NCBI GenBank assembly: GCA_026770585.1 | Contig: MU646775.1 | Span: 213,633 to 257,333 of the forward strand | From: Baffinella frigidus | Taxonomy: Eukaryota; Cryptophyceae; Cryptomonadales; Baffinellaceae | Reading direction: 5' to 3' | DNA length: 43,701 bases | Part shown: positions 42,778-43,701 of the stretch, piece after piece | Numbering within the stretch: the first letter of the stretch is position 1 | How the letters are laid out: every line of letters starts with the position of its first letter | The notes under the pieces: model-generated | The model's input: the letters and a program-made list of their open reading frames with translations, nothing else | Told to the model about the DNA's origin: nothing | Database searches by the model: none | Made by a program: the position numbers and the translations under genes

Positions 42778-42818
42778 GTGCAGGCGGCCGCGCAGGCCGC
42801 GCGCGGGTTTCTGGCTAG
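42778..42818 (+). CDS. Possible IQ-motif exon (VQAAAQAARGFLA)
   Basis: 41 bases between accag| and GCTAG|gtccta. VQAAAQAARGFLA(R) fits the first half of a calmodulin-binding IQ motif (IQxxxRGxxxR-like). It is preceded by CCCCAAA heptads, as real exons of the main gene are. It may belong to a third gene running off the right edge. Confidence 0.3.
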
Positions 42819-43078
42819 GTCCTAGTCCACCCTACGGTTTGCCTACCGTAGGGCCCTAGGTCTATCCGTAGGAGCCCCCCTATGTTCCTACGGGTTGCCT
42901 ACCGTAGGTCCCACCACCACACAGTGGACTACAAAGGGATTTTGAATAACCCCTAAGCGATAAGACCTAGGACCCTGCGGTAGGTAATCCGCAGAGACTT
43001 GGGGGGGTTCCTACGGATAAGGTAACGGAAAGATGGCCCGATTTGGGCCGAAAATTCCTTTGTAGCCCGCTGTGTGGC

Positions 43079-43701
43079 AGTGGACTACACAGGGATTTCG
43101 TGAATTACCCAAAAGTGGATAATCCGGATTATCCAACTGGATAATCCTTTGGACCCTACGGACGGTACAGGGGTACCTCACTCATAAGAAAACGCCTCCT
43201 CCCCCTAGGACCCTACAGCAGGCCTATGCCTAGGGCCCTATGGTGGTCCTAGGGGGGGAGGCTTTTTTTTATGAGCGAGGTACCCCTGTACATCCAGCGC
43301 AGAGGTACTGCTTGGGCATATCACGGGGTACAGTAAGTAGCACAATGCGTAGGCATGTGCGGTGCTGGCGCTGGTTGTTTGGCAATAAATTACCAAGGTG
43401 AAGGCGACCCATCAGTTTTTATGTCCCTACGGTTTGCCTACTGTAGGGTCCTAGATATTATCGCTTAGCGGTTATTCAAAATCCCTTCGCAGTCTGCTGT
43501 GTGGATTGAATGCACGCTTGCAGATGAATAGACCTTTATTGATACCACCACGGCCACCATGCACCCCCCCCCACGGAGGCTCCCCCCCCACCTTGCTCAA
43601 GAAAACGCCCCCCCCTACTAGGACCCTACAGCCCCCCCCCCCCCCGGGCCCTATGATGGTCCTACAGGGGTGCCTCGCTCTTAAGAACCCCCCCCCCCCC
43701 C
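43079..43701. repeat. Right edge: elements and poly-C tracts, no gene seen
   Basis: Family B element 43170-43287, family C part 43417-43503, C runs at about 43565-43590, 43631-43645 and 43687-43701, and a truncated family B end near 43667. No supported exon. Confidence 0.7.

Noticed and set aside
1-43701. Autonomous transposon, reverse transcriptase or viral genes
   Set aside because: No frame shows transposase, RT, integrase or capsid motifs; all mobile-looking elements here are short and non-coding.
1-43701. tRNA or rRNA genes
   Set aside because: I found no cloverleaf with A and B box sequences and no rRNA core motifs by eye; a covariance search would settle it.
43631-43701. Poly-C tracts as a biological motif
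   Set aside because: Long C runs at the edge, next to a truncated element, may be sequencing or assembly error; I do not interpret them.

Overview
Nuclear DNA of an intron-rich eukaryotic microalga or related protist. The evidence is GT-AG spliced micro-exons, no prokaryotic gene layout, introns full of degenerate TTTAGGG/CCCTAAA (plant/algal-type telomeric) heptads, and many short terminal-inverted-repeat elements that resemble introners. A signal-peptide-like N-terminus followed by an aromatic residue (GAGA|W) hints at a lineage with a secondary red plastid (cryptophyte, dinoflagellate, haptophyte or ochrophyte). I cannot fix the species.

Two divergent genes explain most of the window. Left, minus strand, positions 8-6829: a RAD9-like subunit of the 9-1-1 DNA-damage checkpoint clamp. 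I recovered eight exons whose phases all join and whose order matches human RAD9A; the 3' end lies beyond position 1. Right, plus strand, about 7094-40852: one long gene of about 35 small exons encoding roughly 920 residues plus a possible N-terminal presequence. It has acidic, Ala-rich and Lys/Arg-rich segments, a possible S1/OB-like stretch, a W-rich exon, and a C-terminal ankyrin-repeat block, ending at TAA 40850-40852. Every junction from exon 4 to the stop keeps phase, which is strong support for the model. The starts are separated by about 265 bp (6830-7093), a likely bidirectional promoter. A third, weakly supported plus-strand gene may begin near 42160 and run off the right edge.

The introns are the unusual part. 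(1) Nearly every exon has partial, decayed copies of itself ('echoes') in the neighbouring introns, up to nine for one RAD9 exon. (2) At least ten families of 100-190 bp inverted-repeat elements lie in introns and exon echoes, several within a few bases of 5' splice sites. Two have visible target duplications, one of which duplicates a splice donor. (3) Heptad arrays occur as CCCTAAA-type mainly on the sense strand of each gene, so their orientation flips between the two genes; they are scarce between about 5.3 and 12.5 kb. Many local variants (CCCGAAA, CCCCAAA, CCATAAT, CCCGACA, ACCATAC) keep the 7-base period.

Region by region: 0-6.8 kb RAD9-like gene; 6.8-7.1 kb promoter; 7.1-12.5 kb 5' part of the plus gene with large introns rich in elements; 12.5-30 kb many micro-exons in heptad-rich introns; 30-38 kb W-rich and ankyrin exons; 38-41 kb last exons among palindromic elements; 41-43.7 kb mostly palindromic elements plus a possible start of another gene. 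Exon coordinates are read by eye from splice signals, phase and copy comparison; no transcript evidence was available.
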